Below, one piece after another: positions 37,264-46,253 of a DNA stretch of 64,000 bases (position 1 is its first letter; each line of letters begins with the position of its first letter). Source of the DNA: Bacteroidales bacterium. GTDB taxonomy: Bacteria; Bacteroidota; Bacteroidia; Bacteroidales; B18-G4. The notes under the pieces were generated by a model that worked only from the letters and a program-made list of their open reading frames with translations, was not told where the DNA came from and ran no database searches. Where the stretch lies: positions 18,566 through 82,565 of the forward strand of contig JAGYMZ010000007.1 in the NCBI GenBank assembly GCA_018400295.1. The letters run 5' to 3'. The position numbers and the translations under genes were made by a program.

Positions 37264-40200
37264 TTAAGGGGTAACGACCAGTTTTCTGGTCACCTGTTCG
37301 CTGTTGGTCCTCAGGATGCAGTGATAGAAACCGGCGGGAAGCCCCCCGGTATCAAGCTCCCGGGTCAAACCGCCCGGTGGAACTTCCTGTTGCAAAACAT
37401 CCAGCACTTTCTGCCCGAGGGCATTGACCAAAAATACATGCGCTTTCTCCATACCAGGGCTGGCAATATGCAGGGTCACATTCCCGGAGGCGGGATTGGG
37501 ATAAACCGCCAGCTCCGGCTCCATGGACAGGTTTTCCTCCGTTCCGGTGAACAATCCGCCCACTTCAAAAAACTCGAGGTAGGCTGCCATCAGTTGGTCT
37601 CTGGTATCATCGCCATCATCCAGCCCTCCGAATTCAAAAGAGGAACCAATGGTTTTATAATCCACCCCTTCGTAAGCCACTGCATTGAAGTATGCCGGGG
37701 ACTGGTTCTTGAAAATGCTGAATCCAGGGGAAATGGCCTGAAGATGATCGATCCAGTTGTTGTCGCCGGAATAGGTAAATTCCATGAATTCCGTAAATGT
37801 ACCGGGCAAACCCAGGATGGTACCCAGGTCGTCGGTACCGTCCTCGGTCCCGTTAATGTGGAACAGGGGATGAACGGGGGTTGGGTCATCGTAAAACCAG
37901 GTGTCCCCCCCTTCCATATACAGACAGCCCCCGTTTTCCAGATAATCCGCCAGGTCCTGGCCTTCATCCTGCATAAGCACATGGTTATCGCTATAGATCC
38001 CGAGGGCGACGAACACCGAGGCATACAACTGCAAATCGTCCGGTATGGTGCTTTCCATATCCGCCTCCACGCCAAGGTTATCGAAACAGGCCATCATTTC
38101 ACCGGCGGAATTGTGGTTTCCATCCAGATCGACCACCAGTACGGGGATCTGACCGATCACCACCATGTAATCGCTGCTGCAGGCATATATGCCGTCGCCC
38201 AGGTCGAACTGCAATTCGGCAGTGGCACCCATGGGGGTTGCGTCGTCAACCGTGACGCTGAAAACAAGGTCCACGGTTTCCCCGGCATTTATGATCCCGG
38301 CCGGACAGGAAGCGTTGTCCAGCGTCAGGTAAGCGGAAGTGGTCGACAGCGATCCGGTGGCCTCCTGACTGGCACTGTGGCCTTCATTGGTAACCTGTAC
38401 GATAATATCGGCTTCTTCCCCGGCATCCAGGCGGCCGTTGTCGTTCCCACCCTGGCTGTCATCGATGATAAGCTGGCCGGCCATAAATTGCGGTGCATTC
38501 AGGATGACGGAAAACGAAGCGTTCCATGTTTCTTTGCCATCGCCATCGATCAGCAATTCAAAATCTACCGCATACTGATCCGGGACAGAATCGAACACAT
38601 CGAATGTGAAAGCGCTCAACCGCATCACCGAAGATTGAGAGGCAACCGTACCCCATTCCTCGTAATCATCTGTAATAACAATGTATTCACTTGTTGTGGA
38701 AAGCTGGCCCGACACGTCATGGGCATCGGAGCCGCCCATGTTTTCCAATTCAACGTCCAGAGCGATGCCTTCGCCATAGTCGGCTATACCATTGCCATTC
38801 CCGGCAGTGGTATCGATAATGACATATTCCTCCAGCACCATATAGGGGCCTGCAGGATTATCCACCACTACGGTACCCATGTATGGTTGTGCATTTTGCT
38901 TGGTCACGACCACATCGGCAGTGCCCGGGGTCTGGATAGGATCCAGGGTGATCACAGCAATGCCTGATTCATCGGCCAGTGCGGCACCGTACAGCACGCC
39001 GTCCATGGAAATGGCCGCATAGGCATATGGTTCGGTGGTGACGGTAAAGGAAGTGGTTCCCAGGGGCATCAGGGGCTCATAGGATACGGACAATTCCGGG
39101 GGTTCGGAAAAATAGACCATCAGTGATGGGTCGCCCATAAGATGGTATATCTCCCAGTAGTATTCCGCTGATCCCGGATCACCCTGCGTCACAGCCAGGT
39201 TTCCTGCAAAGATCATTTGGTCCTGGGTGGTGTACCAGTCATCGAACGGTTCCTGGTGATCATGGAAAGTCCTGTCATACGCTCCCAGAGTAGTTTCTTC
39301 ATAGGAGGGGGGATCCTCGCTGATGGCCCCCACACCCACTCCCCAGTAATAATCCGGGTCCCAATAGGTACTGTTGGAACCTCCGATATATCCGAGGGCA
39401 CCTTTGTTCCCGGCACGCAACAGGGCTTCACCGAAGCATTCATCCGAATCGAAAGCATTCGACAGGCAGCAATTCCCGACAAGCAAGCCATATTGATCCT
39501 CGTTCTCCAATGACGGGATATCGCTCACCATAAAAGAAGGGTTTCCCCATCCGCTCTGGTTGCAATGGGCCGTATAATTCCCATAGGCGACACCATTGCT
39601 AACATCCTGGATAATATCGGCCGAATGGCTTCCGGATTCCGGATAGAGATAGGTATGGGATGTCAGTCCGTGGGCCGCATTAAAATAATTCGCGGTGCCG
39701 TAATTGATCTGTCCGTTGCCCCAGTCATGCCCGTGACTGCCATCCATACCGGCTACCATAACGACTTCGTTCAAATAGGAAGGATCGGGCATCAGGTATT
39801 TCTCATATTGCAAAGTCTTATCGATCTGGGGCTGCAGGTCATTGGTATCCTGGGCGGAAAACCGGCCATAGTATACCTCAGGAAAATAATCATCGGTATA
39901 CTCACAATAGAAAAGATCCGTCACATGGTACCCTGCATTGCCGCTCCAGGCGGGAATTTGTCCGACATCGCCAACGAACAATACAAAAGAAGGTGCCGGA
40001 TCGGATGGCGTACCGTTTATATACAGGTCTTCCAGGTAGGATTTGATGGAAGCGGTGGTATTCCCGACGGCAGGGTTGTCAGTGTATGCTTCGATGACAG
40101 AAAAGCCTTTTTTTGTTTTCCATTCTATGAATGGCTGGAGCTGATCCTGGAACACAGGATCGGATACGATCACATATTTGACAGGATAATTGGTAATGGT

Positions 40201-40926
40201 ATCCCGGGTTGTTCCGGACAATGGCTTATAATTGAGGATCTGCCTGCCCAGGGCCTGAAAATACGGTGAGGCATTTTTTTCTTTATCTTTCAGTGTCTGA
40301 ACAATATCGGCATCCTCAAAGCGAATGGTCACCGACAAGTCACGGTATATCAATATCTCATTGGTCACCGGATTGTACTGCACCGGAGCGATATCCAGCC
40401 GTGCCAATCTGAGCCCTCTCATGTAACCCAGCACTTCCACATGCGCAGGCATTGGTCCGTAAAATTCATCCGCAGCGTAGCGGTCCTGGTCGATAACAAA
40501 TTCAACCCGGCTGCCATCCTTGGGTACGGGAGGCTGGGCCGGGATCAGGCGCTGCGTTATCCCATGCTCTTCAAGGGATATGACCATCCGCTCCGAGAAA
40601 GTATACCGGACCACCGGTTGCGCACCGGCCGGTATTTCGATCATCTTGCGGTTCACCGGGAGCTTTGGATGACCCGTTTCTCCGGTAAAGGCAAATCCGG
40701 GTATGTTCATTTCCACAAACATGCCTTCATCCGTCCTGACATTGAACGTATTCAGGAGGGCAAGCTCCTGGACAAGCTGAAGGGTCTCGTAGGTGTTTTG
40801 TTTGATCGTCAAAAGCGTTCGGCCACCGGGGTCCAGGGATATGTCCCTGCTGTGGGACGGTAGATATGCAAAAAGTATCAGAAACAGGACGGGCCAGCGA
40901 AGGCAGTTAAGAAACGGTCGGTTCAT
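37264..40926 (-). CDS. Gingipain-like C25 cysteine peptidase with T9SS sorting domain
   Basis: The start at 40926 (MNRPFLNCLRW) gives 1220 residues with a signal peptide; an in-frame ATG at 40995 adds residues ahead of it. The catalytic domain (about 245-640) resembles P. gingivalis Kgp: YTAHCNQSGWG with His454, GLLVGNCCLSN with Cys486/487, CFGEALLRAGNKGALGYIGG, YWDPDYYWGVG and QMIFAGNLAVTQG. An Ig-like domain (AAISMDGVLYGAALA) follows, then CARDB-like domains with GNGNGIADYGE and GNDNGRLDAGE, the VLVVDLDGN module also found in the next gene, and a C-terminal YPNPASG sorting domain. It is first in a two-gene tandem. Confidence 0.93.
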   Translation of the reverse strand: MNRPFLNCLRWPVLFLILFAYLPSHSRDISLDPGGRTLLTIKQNTYETLQLVQELALLNTFNVRTDEGMFVEMNIPGFAFTGETGHPKLPVNRKMIEIPAGAQPVVRYTFSERMVISLEEHGITQRLIPAQPPVPKDGSRVEFVIDQDRYAADEFYGPMPAHVEVLGYMRGLRLARLDIAPVQYNPVTNEILIYRDLSVTIRFEDADIVQTLKDKEKNASPYFQALGRQILNYKPLSGTTRDTITNYPVKYVIVSDPVFQDQLQPFIEWKTKKGFSVIEAYTDNPAVGNTTASIKSYLEDLYINGTPSDPAPSFVLFVGDVGQIPAWSGNAGYHVTDLFYCEYTDDYFPEVYYGRFSAQDTNDLQPQIDKTLQYEKYLMPDPSYLNEVVMVAGMDGSHGHDWGNGQINYGTANYFNAAHGLTSHTYLYPESGSHSADIIQDVSNGVAYGNYTAHCNQSGWGNPSFMVSDIPSLENEDQYGLLVGNCCLSNAFDSDECFGEALLRAGNKGALGYIGGSNSTYWDPDYYWGVGVGAISEDPPSYEETTLGAYDRTFHDHQEPFDDWYTTQDQMIFAGNLAVTQGDPGSAEYYWEIYHLMGDPSLMVYFSEPPELSVSYEPLMPLGTTSFTVTTEPYAYAAISMDGVLYGAALADESGIAVITLDPIQTPGTADVVVTKQNAQPYMGTVVVDNPAGPYMVLEEYVIIDTTAGNGNGIADYGEGIALDVELENMGGSDAHDVSGQLSTTSEYIVITDDYEEWGTVASQSSVMRLSAFTFDVFDSVPDQYAVDFELLIDGDGKETWNASFSVILNAPQFMAGQLIIDDSQGGNDNGRLDAGEEADIIVQVTNEGHSASQEATGSLSTTSAYLTLDNASCPAGIINAGETVDLVFSVTVDDATPMGATAELQFDLGDGIYACSSDYMVVIGQIPVLVVDLDGNHNSAGEMMACFDNLGVEADMESTIPDDLQLYASVFVALGIYSDNHVLMQDEGQDLADYLENGGCLYMEGGDTWFYDDPTPVHPLFHINGTEDGTDDLGTILGLPGTFTEFMEFTYSGDNNWIDHLQAISPGFSIFKNQSPAYFNAVAYEGVDYKTIGSSFEFGGLDDGDDTRDQLMAAYLEFFEVGGLFTGTEENLSMEPELAVYPNPASGNVTLHIASPGMEKAHVFLVNALGQKVLDVLQQEVPPGGLTRELDTGGLPAGFYHCILRTNSEQVTRKLVVTP

Positions 40927-40969
40927 AGGTGTCTGAATAATATTTCGAATTCGGTTGGTTTCCTGGGTA

Positions 40970-40977
40970 CAAATATA
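40970..40977 (-). promoter_or_regulatory. -7 promoter box of the C25 peptidase pair
   Basis: The minus strand reads TATATTTG, a perfect TAnnTTTG box 44 bases before the ATG at 40926. No clear -33 TTG. The second peptidase gene has no such box in its 72-base upstream gap, so both are probably on one transcript. Confidence 0.5.
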
Positions 40978-41096
40978 CAATATTATAGATATCACGCAGA
41001 AAAGCTTGGCCTTTTAAATGTACGAAGCGACACATGGAGGGCGTATGGTCAGGGGGCCGGATGAAACAACCTGCCACCATGGTTTGCCCAACGCAA

Positions 41097-42332
41097 TTAT
41101 TGCAAACGGCTGTGAATGTATTTCCTTGAGATCTGCCTGACGGGGATCAGGGAAGACAGGAAGCCGATGGACACAACGGTAAAAAACACATACACGCAAT
41201 CCGTCCATTGGATCTTTACAGGATAATGCTCCACGATGAATGATCCGGTTCCCCCTCCGAGACTGACCAGTCCGAAGCGAACCTGCATCCACGACAAGAG
41301 CAATCCCAGTATCAGTCCGGCCAAAGCGCCCAGCAACGAGATCAGCATGCCCTCGGCCAGGAATATCCTTCGTATCAGCCTGGCAGATGCGCCCATGGAA
41401 TGCAGCACTGCGACATCCTTCTTTTTGTCGATGATGAGCATCGTGAGAGAACCGATCATATTGAATGTGGCAATGATAAGGATAAACGTCAGGATCAGAA
41501 AAATAGCCCATTTTTCTGATCTCATGATCTTATACAGGAGTGCCTGCTGCTGAAAACGGTTCCTGACCGTGAATTCCGCTCCTGCGATGGCAGCGGCCTT
41601 TTTCTGTATGGCGGCCAGATCCTCCCCCGAGCCTACATCCAGTTCTATGGCGGTAATTTCCTCCGGATATTCGAACAATTCCCTGGCCAGGCTCAGGGGC
41701 ACCAACACATAATTCACATCGAACTCCTGATGGAGGGATAGAATGGCAGAAGGATAAATGCTTTTACGATTGAAAGCCCCTTCCATGCCCACCCCGGCGA
41801 AAGAACCCGTCCGGCTGGGAGCATACACGGAAAATGGCTTGAGGTGATCGCCCAGGTAAAGTCCCACATAATAAGCAACCCCCGCGCCAAGCACAGCAAA
41901 CGGACTGCCATCCTCCTCCAGCATAAATTGCCCGTCGATGATCAGGGTATCGAGGTCTTTGGCTTTTCCATAATCCGGACGGACCCCTTTCAGGGTGACG
42001 ATATGCTGGCGGCGGCCATATTTCAGAAGGGCATTATCTTCAATGACCTCCGTCAGGTAAACCACGCCTTCCAGCGCCCGGAGGCTGTCTATGGAAGCTT
42101 CCTCCGGATGGAACGTCTTGCCGCGCTCCGCTGTTATTTTTATATCCGGGTTATAGGAATGATAAAGGGATGTGATAAGATCTTCAAAACCGTTGAACAC
42201 GGATAGTATAACGATCAGGGCCATGGTACCTATGGTAATGCCCAGGATGGAAATACCGGATATGATGTTGATGATATTGAAAGACTTTTTCGATATCAGG
42301 TATCTTTTGGCTATGAACAATGAAAGATCCAA
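41097..42332 (-). CDS. LolC/LolE-type ABC transporter permease (TTG start)
   Basis: The protein has 411 residues, MacB-like topology: one N-terminal helix (about 25-45), a large periplasmic domain (46-270) and three C-terminal helices. FIAKRYLISKKS followed by NIINIISGISILGITIG is the usual start of Bacteroidota LolC/E-type proteins that extract lipoproteins from the inner membrane. The start codon is TTG at 42332; the next Met lies inside the first helix. DKKKDVAVLHSMGAS is the coupling helix that meets the ATPase. No LolD ATPase gene is nearby. It follows rbfA by five bases. Confidence 0.88.
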   Translation of the reverse strand: MDLSLFIAKRYLISKKSFNIINIISGISILGITIGTMALIVILSVFNGFEDLITSLYHSYNPDIKITAERGKTFHPEEASIDSLRALEGVVYLTEVIEDNALLKYGRRQHIVTLKGVRPDYGKAKDLDTLIIDGQFMLEEDGSPFAVLGAGVAYYVGLYLGDHLKPFSVYAPSRTGSFAGVGMEGAFNRKSIYPSAILSLHQEFDVNYVLVPLSLARELFEYPEEITAIELDVGSGEDLAAIQKKAAAIAGAEFTVRNRFQQQALLYKIMRSEKWAIFLILTFILIIATFNMIGSLTMLIIDKKKDVAVLHSMGASARLIRRIFLAEGMLISLLGALAGLILGLLLSWMQVRFGLVSLGGGTGSFIVEHYPVKIQWTDCVYVFFTVVSIGFLSSLIPVRQISRKYIHSRLQ

Positions 42333-42337
42333 TAATC

Positions 42338-42676
42338 CTATTTTTTCAGCAGTTGTTCAATGTTATCGATATAATCCAGCGAGTCGTCGATATAAAATTC
42401 CAGTTCCGGAACCTTGCGCAGCTGGTTCCGCACCCTGCGGCCAAGCTTAAACCGCAACTCGCCTTTATTGCTGTTGATGGATTCAAGGACTTTCTCTTTA
42501 TCCTTCACCCCGAAAACACTCACATACACCCTGGCAATGGAAAGGTCGCCCGTAACATATACCTTTGTCACCGTAACCATTGCACCCCGGAACATGTCCT
42601 GCCCGTACCTCTGAAGTATCTCTCCCATATCCTTCTGGATAAGCCGGGCAATTTTTTCTTGTCTCTTGGATTCCAT
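42338..42676 (-). CDS. rbfA: Ribosome-binding factor A
   Basis: RbfA is a KH-fold 30S maturation factor. The ATG at 42676 gives 112 residues starting MESKRQEKIARLIQ; an in-frame ATG at 42703 would place the promoter within the gene. Family segments are GAMVTVTKVYVTGDLSIARVYVS and RRVRNQLRKVPELEFYIDDSLDY. The -7 box ends five bases from the ATG, so the transcript may begin at or next to the start codon. It is followed by the LolC/E-type gene. Confidence 0.94.
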   Translation of the reverse strand: MESKRQEKIARLIQKDMGEILQRYGQDMFRGAMVTVTKVYVTGDLSIARVYVSVFGVKDKEKVLESINSNKGELRFKLGRRVRNQLRKVPELEFYIDDSLDYIDNIEQLLKK

Positions 42677-42680
42677 TAAA

Positions 42681-42712
42681 CAAAGATATCCTGATTTATT
42701 CAAGTAAACAAA
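42681..42712 (-). promoter_or_regulatory. Bacteroidota-type promoter of rbfA, adjoining the start codon
   Basis: On the minus strand TTTG (42709-42712), a 20-base spacer and TATCTTTG (42681-42688) match the consensus exactly. Its predicted transcript start coincides with the rbfA ATG at 42676-42674. Confidence 0.75.
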
Positions 42713-42729
42713 CCCTGGCGTGACTGAAA

Positions 42730-44265
42730 TTATTTTGTCCCGTCCGGGATTTCCTGCATATCTTTCAGCAGGTACACAAAAACATTGAAGACCGGCTTGT
42801 GGTTTCGCCTGATCCGGAGGGTATCCAGAGGGGTTATCCCGGAAAAGTATTTACCGTAGAGTTTTTCCGGATCTTTAAAATCGCGGCTGGATGTCAAATA
42901 CAGGGCATTCATGCCTTTCCGGAAACCGCCTCTTTTCCGGCTGATCTGCACATATTTATGAATGCGTTCCGGGCTTCCGGTGGCCAACACATAATGATCA
43001 CCCCGGCGGGCCAGGTAATAATCCAGGTGGGCTGCCGGAAACCACCGGTATGTAATAATAGGCAGCCGGGCATATTGTTGCATGCCGGGTTTTTCAAGCA
43101 TCTCTCTGAATTTATTCCCGGTCTGCTTCCACCCGTACAGGTCCAGGGATATATCCTTTTCGCCCATTTTCCTGGGATCCGCATCCCGGTGATGGTACAG
43201 CATCCCCCAGCGGATCTGCAGCACGCCGGCCACAATGATCACTCCCAGGAAAATCCAGGAGAGCCAAACCCCTGTGGGTATCCGTTTGCCCTGCCTCGTG
43301 CGTTGGTCCAGCCAGGCACCGGCAAACAGCAGCAAGCTCAGGTAACCGGGGGCAGACCAGTGTGGCAGGGTTGGCCTCACCAGGGAAAAGAGGATGAAAG
43401 AAAGGATCAGGGGCAGGCTGGTCCAGAGAAGCACCCTTTTACCAGCTTTCTCCAGAGATCTGTGTTTCCCGGACAGGGCAGCCAGGGCCAGGATAACCAG
43501 CACAATGTTCACAGGGTTGTTGTAAAAGAACTGGCCAGCCATCTCGGTAAGCAGGTAATCCGGCCTTAGCCCGGAACCAAAGAAACTTACCCGTCCGCCC
43601 TGGTAGGCAAAGCTGATCCAGTCGCTCTGAACATTCCATACGATCACGGGCACAAAAAGCAGCAGGGTGATGCCCATTGACAGATACAGGGAAGGCCGGC
43701 GCAGCCAGTGCCGCTCATGGAAAACCACATAGGCCAGGATACCTGCCCACAGGTATGCCGACGTATATTTGGAAAGCATGGCCAGGCCGGTCAGGGCCCC
43801 CGCCAGGAGCATATCGCCGGATGCCCGATTTTTTATGGCCCTTAGAAAGAAAAACAGAGCCGACAGCCAGAAAAAGAGCTGGGGGGTATCCGGAAGGATA
43901 AAAACACCCGCAATGATAAAGCAGTAAACCGAACCGGTATACAGCATGGCCGCATACAGGCCCGTCCGTTCGTTCCGGAGCAGCTTCCCGGTTTTGTATA
44001 TGATCCACAGGTTGACCGATCCCAGTACCACGGAACCCAGACGCAGGAAAAACTCCTGGTCGAGATACAGGTCAAAGGTAAAGATCTGTATCAGAAACCC
44101 CACCATGGGCGGATGGTCGAAATGGCTCCAGTCGGGAAACAGGGCATAGGTCCAGTAATACACTTCATCGTTGCCCAGCTCCAGGAAAGCGGCCAGGAAG
44201 GCCCGGACCGCCGTGGAGATAAGGATCAGCCATATCAGGGTCTTCCTGTATTTAGCGGGTTGCAT
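42730..44265 (-). CDS. GT39/ArnT-like membrane glycosyltransferase
   Basis: The protein has 511 residues with about ten hydrophobic segments in the first 370 residues. The first loop carries the catalytic acidic pair in LGNDEVYYW and DHPPMVGFLI, the form seen in PMT/ArnT (GT39/GT83) enzymes that use polyprenyl-phosphate sugars as donors. A C-terminal soluble part of about 140 residues lies in the periplasm (RWFPAAHLDYYLARRGDHYV). The acceptor is unknown. Its start overlaps the end of the PHP-fold gene by 14 bases, indicating translational coupling. Confidence 0.86.
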   Translation of the reverse strand: MQPAKYRKTLIWLILISTAVRAFLAAFLELGNDEVYYWTYALFPDWSHFDHPPMVGFLIQIFTFDLYLDQEFFLRLGSVVLGSVNLWIIYKTGKLLRNERTGLYAAMLYTGSVYCFIIAGVFILPDTPQLFFWLSALFFFLRAIKNRASGDMLLAGALTGLAMLSKYTSAYLWAGILAYVVFHERHWLRRPSLYLSMGITLLLFVPVIVWNVQSDWISFAYQGGRVSFFGSGLRPDYLLTEMAGQFFYNNPVNIVLVILALAALSGKHRSLEKAGKRVLLWTSLPLILSFILFSLVRPTLPHWSAPGYLSLLLFAGAWLDQRTRQGKRIPTGVWLSWIFLGVIIVAGVLQIRWGMLYHHRDADPRKMGEKDISLDLYGWKQTGNKFREMLEKPGMQQYARLPIITYRWFPAAHLDYYLARRGDHYVLATGSPERIHKYVQISRKRGGFRKGMNALYLTSSRDFKDPEKLYGKYFSGITPLDTLRIRRNHKPVFNVFVYLLKDMQEIPDGTK

Positions 44266-45475
44266 TGCGTTTTTTTCGGATACGTTTTCGTATGTAATAT
44301 ATATTAAAGATAATAAAGATCAGGGTAGCAAAGCCCAGGATACGGAGCAGCCATGTGCGGTATGGATCCACACGGGCCGTCTCCATGGCCCAGGGATCCT
44401 GCCCGTCGAAACGGAACACAGGGTTCAGGTAAAATACCGCGAAGGAATAAAAACCGATCTGAGCTCGGATGTAGGTATCCCCGGGGGTGAACACATAGGA
44501 GGCACGGTGGGTATCCCGGACGATCCCTTTCGATTCACCCCCCTGTCCGATGAAATTAAAGGACATGGCCTTTTCGCTGACCTCCACCGTAAGCGTATCC
44601 CCGTCCATTTCCACACGGACCAGTTCAGGAATGGCATTGGCCTTTTCGGTCTTCGTTTCAAAAGATTCGCCGGTTGGCCTGTACAGATCAGCACCGAAGG
44701 CTTGCCCTTGTTTAAGTGCCTTTACCAAGCCCTCCCCTGTCAAATGCGGGGAATAGATATATGTACACCGGAACCCGACCTCGTCGGGATTAAAAATGTC
44801 GTGGGCATCATCATTCCCCAGGATGGTCACCGGCCGGCCCGCTGAGAGGGCGGAATCCCAGTGTTCCCTGGAAACACGGAAATAATTCAACACTTCGATC
44901 CCGTCGTAAGCGGTCAGATATTTCATATCCTCCGGTGCATATGCACTCCGCAACCTGGGATGTGCGATGTAAACCAGGTCATTGTCATTGCGCAGCAAAT
45001 TTAAAATGTGCTGCTTATTGTGCAGATTTTGGAAAAGAGGATAGTCACGCCACAGAACCTTATCAGCTCCGATCAGGACCTGATGGTTCTTAAAAATGCC
45101 ATACCCGTGCTCATACACGGGTACATACTGAGGCTTTTCGATCCCGAAGGTATTGATCTTCTGGTAGTCCGAAATGGCCACTGCATCATAATCCAGCATG
45201 GCGTATATGCTGTCGATATGCTCGTTACGGTTCTTTCTTCCGTCGGTAAGGCCACACCAGGCATAGGATTGCACCTGGAAATTGCATTTTCTCCAGGAAT
45301 TGCCATTGATGCCGTGGTAAGGGTTAAAGATGGTATCCCCGCTGAAAGGCGACGGTTCCGGGAATATATAAACCGGACAGGTAATGTATTGCACGGCAAT
45401 GGCCAGCAGGAGAAAAAGGATCAGCAGCCCGAAAGTTTTCCCGGACCATTTCAATAAGTTCAGCAGGATGCGCAT
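44252..45475 (-). CDS. PHP-fold membrane protein with altered metal motif
   Basis: The protein has 407 residues. One hydrophobic helix (about 15-32) precedes a PHP-like phosphoesterase domain; a second helix (about 378-396) and a basic tail (RKRIRKKRN) end it. PHP landmarks remain (LTDGR, ISDYQKIN, IAHPRLRS with His172, ILGNDDAHD with His225), but motif I is Gln67-Val-Gln69 where HxH is expected, and His of the SDH motif is Tyr104. The domain probably faces the periplasm. It may act on a glycan or lipid made with the GT39 enzyme, whose gene overlaps it, or be a non-catalytic relative. Confidence 0.72.
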   Translation of the reverse strand: MRILLNLLKWSGKTFGLLILFLLLAIAVQYITCPVYIFPEPSPFSGDTIFNPYHGINGNSWRKCNFQVQSYAWCGLTDGRKNRNEHIDSIYAMLDYDAVAISDYQKINTFGIEKPQYVPVYEHGYGIFKNHQVLIGADKVLWRDYPLFQNLHNKQHILNLLRNDNDLVYIAHPRLRSAYAPEDMKYLTAYDGIEVLNYFRVSREHWDSALSAGRPVTILGNDDAHDIFNPDEVGFRCTYIYSPHLTGEGLVKALKQGQAFGADLYRPTGESFETKTEKANAIPELVRVEMDGDTLTVEVSEKAMSFNFIGQGGESKGIVRDTHRASYVFTPGDTYIRAQIGFYSFAVFYLNPVFRFDGQDPWAMETARVDPYRTWLLRILGFATLIFIIFNIYYIRKRIRKKRNATR

Positions 45476-45498
45476 ATTCCGTCAACGTTAATTCCCTG

Positions 45499-45506
45499 CA
45501 AAATTA
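45499..45506 (-). promoter_or_regulatory. -7 promoter box of the PHP/GT39 pair
   Basis: The minus strand reads TAATTTTG, a perfect TAnnTTTG box 24 bases before the ATG at 45475. A TTG at 45524-45526 is 17 bases away, shorter than usual. Confidence 0.5.
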
Positions 45507-45895
45507 GGATATTTTTGGCGTATCAAGACACAAACCGGCGCCTCCTTTATTCTTTTCCGGCATTCCCGACAGCCGGCAGATCTCTCCTGAACAAGCTCCG
45601 CTGGCGCTTCCCGTTATTCGCACATGAAAAGTGCCCAATATAATAAATATAAAGGCGGAGGACCGGTAACCGCCCTGGCATTCATCATTCATAATAATTC
45701 ATTACCTTTGGCAGCCCATGGGATTGTTGGTATGGATGCAATGAAAGGTGCTACGCAAAAACTCATCAAATCATCCGGAAAAATGCAAAAATGACATACC
45801 TTTGGTCTCTGATAAACCGGATGTTGGAAAATCCACCCTTTACCAGATCATGAATAGCACAGAACTATAATACAGACGAAGTAGAAAGAAGGAAT
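45507..45895. other. Intergenic region with two tandem promoter boxes and a mini-ORF
   Basis: About 390 bases without a recognised gene. Two TACCTTTG boxes occur on the plus strand (45703-45710 and 45797-45804). Between them a 20-codon frame (ATG 45732 to TGA 45794, lysine-rich, starting MDAMKGATQK) is open; nothing shows that it is translated. The rest shows no repeat or RNA gene. Confidence 0.45.
45703..45804 (+). promoter_or_regulatory. Tandem -7 boxes upstream of the Hpt gene
   Basis: Two identical TACCTTTG boxes, at 45703-45710 and 45797-45804, are 94 bases apart and each is followed by G. The downstream one would give a leader of about 85 bases. Neither has a TTG at the -33 spacing. 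Confidence 0.45.
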
Positions 45896-46246
45896 ATGGA
45901 CCCGGAAAATCTTTACGACCTCTCAACGGTCAAGGAATTTGTCGGAGATAACCCGGAACAGATCAGGGGACTGGTCATGATTTTCGTTGAGGATGTTCCG
46001 GAGATGCTGGAAAAACTGAACACGGGAAAAGAAAATGGCGATTGGGATGAGGTAAAATTCTTTGCCCACAAATTAAAGTCCTCCATTGACTTGTTCAGGA
46101 TATCACCCATCCAGCAAGTGATCCGGGATATAGAAATGATTGCCAGGGAAAGAAAAGAACTGGAACGCATTCCCCCGCTTCTCGAAAGGGTAAACATTAC
46201 ACTGGACCAGGCTTTAATAGCGCTCAGGAACGATTTCAACCTTTGA
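45896..46246 (+). CDS. Stand-alone Hpt (histidine phosphotransfer) protein
   Basis: The protein has 116 residues and is all helical. The phospho-acceptor is His58 in FFAHKLKSSIDLF, the standard Hpt motif. EFVGDNPEQIRGLVMIFVEDVPEMLEKL is the first helix pair. It would relay phosphate between a hybrid kinase and a response regulator in the cytoplasm. No kinase or regulator lies beside it; the nearest two-component pair is 10.5 kb away and is of simple OmpR/PhoR type, which does not need a relay. It converges with the carboxylase operon. Confidence 0.87.
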   Translation: MDPENLYDLSTVKEFVGDNPEQIRGLVMIFVEDVPEMLEKLNTGKENGDWDEVKFFAHKLKSSIDLFRISPIQQVIRDIEMIARERKELERIPPLLERVNITLDQALIALRNDFNL

Positions 46247-46253
46247 TCAGCCC

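Noticed and set aside
37237..38967. 576-codon open frame on the plus strand, opposite the gingipain-like gene
   Set aside because: It is antisense to a clear C25/CARDB/T9SS protein, has low-complexity His/Gly/Ile composition with no domain, and reflects codon bias of the true gene.
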